A DNA stretch of 8,298 nt from Clostridiales bacterium (lineage in GTDB: Bacteria > Bacillota > Clostridia > Oscillospirales > Acutalibacteraceae), in the NCBI GenBank assembly GCA_012511005.1, contig JAAZGX010000191.1:1-8298 (forward strand), written 5' to 3'. The translations under genes were made by a program, and so were the position numbers. The notes under the pieces were generated by a model, which saw nothing but the letters and a program-made list of their open reading frames with translations, was not told the DNA's origin and did no database searches. Positions 6,041 to 8,298 of this stretch are shown here, in pieces; position 1 is the stretch's first letter, and each line of letters starts with the position of its first letter.

Positions 6041-7876
6041 TTATTTCGAATAAAGGCTGTAAAGCTTTTCATACTGACCGCCCTTTTTTAATAACTCCTC
6101 ATGGGTTCCTGTTTCAACAATACCGTCATCTGTCAAAACAAAAATAACAGATGCGCCGCGAATAGTCGTAAGCCTGTGCGCTATTGTGAATGTGGTGCGG
6201 TTTTTAGCAAGCAGTTCAAGCGAGCTTTGAACAATTTTTTCACTCTCATTGTCAAGCGCGGATGTAGCCTCGTCTAAAATTAAAATAGGTGGGTTTTTCA
6301 GAAAAAGCCTTGCTATTGATATACGCTGCTTTTGCCCGCCGGAGAGCTTAACGCCGCGTTCGCCGACATATGTATCATATCCGTTTTCCAAAGAGGATAT
6401 AAACTCATGCGCACCCGCTCTTTTTGCGGCGTCTTCAATTTCAAAAAGGGTGGCGCCCCTTTTGCCATAGGCTATATTTTCAGCAACTGTGCCGCCGAAT
6501 AAATATACATCCTGCTGCACAATACCAACATTTTTCCGTAAAGAGGATAGGGAAATATCGCGAATATCCGTGCCGTCAATAAAGATTTTACCATGAGTAA
6601 TCTCATAAAACCGCGGTATAAGGTTGCAAAGAGTGGTTTTACCGCCGCCCGAGGGACCAACAAAAGCGGCGCTGTCGCCCTTTTTAACTTCAAAGGTAAT
6701 ATTTTCGAGTACATTTTCCATATCGTTATAAGAAAATGTTACATTGTTAAAAGTTATATCTCCGTGGACATCTCCGATATCAACAACACCTTCTTTATCA
6801 ACAAGGTCAGGCTCTTTGTCTATTATTTCATAAAAACGCTCAATGCCCGTCATCCCTCTTTGAAACTGCTCTGTAAATTCAACAATTCTTCTAACAGATG
6901 TTAAAAGCGTGCCTATATAAAGTAAAAACGCTATAAGGTCAGCAGACTGTACAGTGCCTTTTACCATAAAAGCCGTGCCGATTAAAACGACTAATATATA
7001 CATAAGCCCGTCAAAAAAACGAATTCCGCCTTGAAACCCCGCCATATAGCGGTATGCCTCTGCTTTGATATTTACGAAATTTGAATTATTTTGCTCAAAA
7101 CGGTCAATTTCTTTATCTTCATTCGTAAAGGATTTTACAACACGAATACCCGATAAGCTATCTTCAAGCCCTGAATTTATAACGCCTATCTGCACGCGTG
7201 ACTTCTTAAACGCCCGCGTCATTTTTTTGCGAAACACAATAGCAGACAGAGCCATAAACGGCAGCAGAGCGAACATAATAAGAGTAAGAGGCAAGTTTAT
7301 GAACGAAAGCACAATAAACGCAATCGTAATTTTTATTGCCGCTATAAAATACTCCTCAGGGCAGTGGTGCGAAAACTCTGTAATGTCAAATAAATCATTC
7401 GTCATACGCGACATAAGGTCGCCTATCTTCACATCATCAAAGTATGAAAACGGTAATCGCAAAATATGTGAAAACAAATCGCCGCGCATATCCGCCTCAA
7501 TTTTAGCGCCCATAACATGACCTGTATAAGCCATATAATAATTTGCCGCCGTATCAACAATTCTAAGGAGCAAATAAAGCCCGCAAAGAATAGCAACAGT
7601 TTTAAGCAGTCCCTCAAATCGTCCCGCCTGTGCGCTTTGCGTTATGTGGCGCACGATAAGCGGAAAAACGATTTCACACACAGTCGAAAGTGCGGCACAA
7701 GTTAAATCCACCGCCAAAATCAATTTATACGGCTTATAATAATGAAGAAAACGGAAAAATAACGAATAATCCGCCTTGCTCTTTTTTGTCTTAGCCAATT
7801 TCTCAAAAACACTCCTAAAAAAATACATAATATTTATTTTAACATAATATCGGTCAAAAGAAAAGGTGAAATACAT
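6041..7876 (-). CDS. ABC transporter, fused permease and ATP-binding protein (type IV exporter half-transporter, MsbA/BmrA-like)
   Basis: A 611-residue half-transporter in the order membrane domain then nucleotide-binding domain. Six hydrophobic segments lie at about 52-75, 93-117, 177-195, 197-215, 288-306 and 312-330. The ATPase domain (about 370-611) has Walker A GPSGGGKTT (407-415), Q-loop VQQDVYLF (453-460), signature LSGGQKQR (511-518), Walker B ILILDEATSALD (531-542) and H-loop His567. All catalytic elements are present, so it should act as a homodimer or pair with an unseen partner. The substrate (lipid, drug or peptide) cannot be told from sequence, and no peptidase domain is present. 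The chosen ATG has TTGAGGT about 10 nt upstream. The second Met (residue 17, at 7826-7828) has no Shine-Dalgarno but would remove an unusual aromatic N-terminal extension. The shikimate-kinase-like gene follows in the same direction. Confidence 0.94.
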   Translation of the reverse strand: MYFTFSFDRYYVKINIMYFFRSVFEKLAKTKKSKADYSLFFRFLHYYKPYKLILAVDLTCAALSTVCEIVFPLIVRHITQSAQAGRFEGLLKTVAILCGLYLLLRIVDTAANYYMAYTGHVMGAKIEADMRGDLFSHILRLPFSYFDDVKIGDLMSRMTNDLFDITEFSHHCPEEYFIAAIKITIAFIVLSFINLPLTLIMFALLPFMALSAIVFRKKMTRAFKKSRVQIGVINSGLEDSLSGIRVVKSFTNEDKEIDRFEQNNSNFVNIKAEAYRYMAGFQGGIRFFDGLMYILVVLIGTAFMVKGTVQSADLIAFLLYIGTLLTSVRRIVEFTEQFQRGMTGIERFYEIIDKEPDLVDKEGVVDIGDVHGDITFNNVTFSYNDMENVLENITFEVKKGDSAAFVGPSGGGKTTLCNLIPRFYEITHGKIFIDGTDIRDISLSSLRKNVGIVQQDVYLFGGTVAENIAYGKRGATLFEIEDAAKRAGAHEFISSLENGYDTYVGERGVKLSGGQKQRISIARLFLKNPPILILDEATSALDNESEKIVQSSLELLAKNRTTFTIAHRLTTIRGASVIFVLTDDGIVETGTHEELLKKGGQYEKLYSLYSK

Positions 7877-7983
7877 GTATTTTAAACCTCAATATTTTAT
7901 AAAATCCGTTTGAGAACACTTAATATTGTTTTTAATTAAGATTTATGATATGTTTATGTAAAATAGCTAAAAGGGGCTTTTTG
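7877..7983. promoter_or_regulatory. Divergent AT-rich intergenic region with candidate promoters and an inverted repeat
   Basis: This 107-bp gap separates the divergent ABC transporter and GH18 genes, so it should hold both promoters. The best plus-strand candidate is TTAAGA (7936-7941), a 17-nt spacer and TAAAAT (7959-7964), but it would start transcription almost at the AAGGGG ribosome site (7971-7976). TATGAT (7944-7949) is an alternative -10 with a poor -35. On the minus strand TATAAA is visible upstream of the ABC gene, again very close to its ribosome site. The inverted repeat CTTAAT (7919-7924) / ATTAAG (7935-7940) has a 10-nt spacer and could be an operator, but base composition makes chance matches likely. 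Confidence 0.35.
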
Positions 7984-8298
7984 ATGCCAAATAGAAATAA
8001 AGATTATATGTGCGGCAGTTATATGCCGGGCAGGAATATAAGCGAAAAAGACCTGCAAAAAATTGATTTTAAGCTCATAACTCATGTTTTTCTTGTTTTT
8101 CTCTGCTTGAACTAAATAAAGACGGGCATTATGTGCCGATAATTAGTGAGCCGTTAAAAGAGGGAATAGCCTTAGTTTCAAAGCATATAAAAGATACGAG
8201 GGCGGACACAAAAATATTAGTTTCCATAGGCGGCTATGGTGCGGGCGGCTTTTGTGAGGCGGCATCTGCCGCAGATTCACGAAAAGTATTTGCAAAAA
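7984..8298 (+). pseudogene. Glycoside hydrolase family 18 (chitinase-like) gene, 5' part, frameshifted and 3'-truncated by window edge
   Basis: ATG 7984 has AAGGGG 7 nt upstream. Its frame encodes a GH18-like first strand and second strand (CGSYMPGRNI, LITHVFLVF) but stops at TAA 8113-8115 after 43 residues. From about 8100 the next frame continues the protein without a start of its own: SLLELNKDGHYVP, then KILVSIGGYGAGGFCEA and ADSRKVFAK. SxGG (SIGG) followed by S-R-x-F-A is the conserved third-strand motif of GH18. Adding one T to the run at 8096-8100 joins both halves into one unbroken product. The catalytic DxxDxDxE motif would lie beyond the window. There is no signal peptide, so the product would be cytosolic or exported by another route. 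This is either a true pseudogene, a phase-variable or slippage site, or a homopolymer sequencing error. Confidence 0.78.

Noticed and set aside
7065..7520. 151-codon open frame on the plus strand within the ABC transporter gene
   Set aside because: It is antisense to the well-conserved membrane domain, has no family resemblance, and is explained by composition.
8086..8101. Canonical -1 programmed frameshift heptamer in the GH18 gene
   Set aside because: The bases around the T runs do not form an X XXY YYZ heptamer in the starting frame, and I see no obvious stimulatory hairpin; indel or sequencing error is simpler.
7984..8115. A free-standing 43-residue small protein from ATG 7984
   Set aside because: Its sequence is the normal N terminus of a GH18 enzyme and continues in the adjacent frame, so a frameshifted larger gene explains it better.
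1..8298. CRISPR arrays, insertion sequences, tRNA or rRNA genes, riboswitches
   Set aside because: I saw no spaced direct repeats, transposase motifs, terminal inverted repeats or conserved RNA structures on either strand. Gaps between genes are short, at most 107 bp.

Overview
The window is AT-rich, gene-dense DNA, and every recognisable gene looks like a Firmicute, most likely an anaerobic Clostridia-class bacterium that may be uncultured. The evidence is the adjacent pair of an Asp23/YloU-family gene and a FakA/YloV-family gene with recG just downstream (the yloU-yloV...recG order known from Bacillus subtilis), a LuxS of the shorter clostridial/Bacteroides-like type, the Shine-Dalgarno sites GAGGTG and AAGGAG, and a sigma-A promoter with consensus spacing. 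Exact placement cannot be read from the sequence.

Layout, left to right. (1) 1-815, plus strand: the 3' part of a gene for a coenzyme F420-0:gamma-glutamyl ligase-like protein, with its start outside the window. (2) 813-855: a strong hairpin with a T run on both sides, which can end transcription from both directions. (3) 868-5414, minus strand: a tight four-gene operon transcribed asp23/yloU, then fakA/yloV, then recG, then luxS. Gaps are only 11-16 bp, and it is read from a well-formed promoter at 5444-5472. (4) 5510-7876, minus strand: an ABC half-exporter followed 27 bp later by a shikimate-kinase-like P-loop kinase. (5) 7877-7983: an AT-rich divergent intergenic region. (6) 7984-8298, plus strand: the 5' end of a glycoside hydrolase family 18 (chitinase-like) gene whose reading frame is broken by an apparent one-base loss at a T run. 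It runs off the window.

How the genes relate. The operon joins housekeeping functions that are not one pathway: an envelope-associated Asp23 protein, a fatty-acid kinase that primes exogenous fatty acids for phospholipid synthesis, a replication-fork remodelling helicase, and LuxS, which recycles S-ribosylhomocysteine and makes the AI-2 precursor. The luxS ribosome binding site overlaps the recG stop codon, so luxS is probably translated from the recG message here. The ABC exporter and the kinase are probably co-transcribed, but their substrates cannot be read from the sequence.

I found no convincing undescribed multi-gene system, CRISPR array, mobile element, tRNA or rRNA. The points most worth a second look are the frameshifted GH18 gene, the altered substrate-site residues in the shikimate-kinase-like protein, the luxS position, and an F420-ligase homologue in a probable Firmicute.
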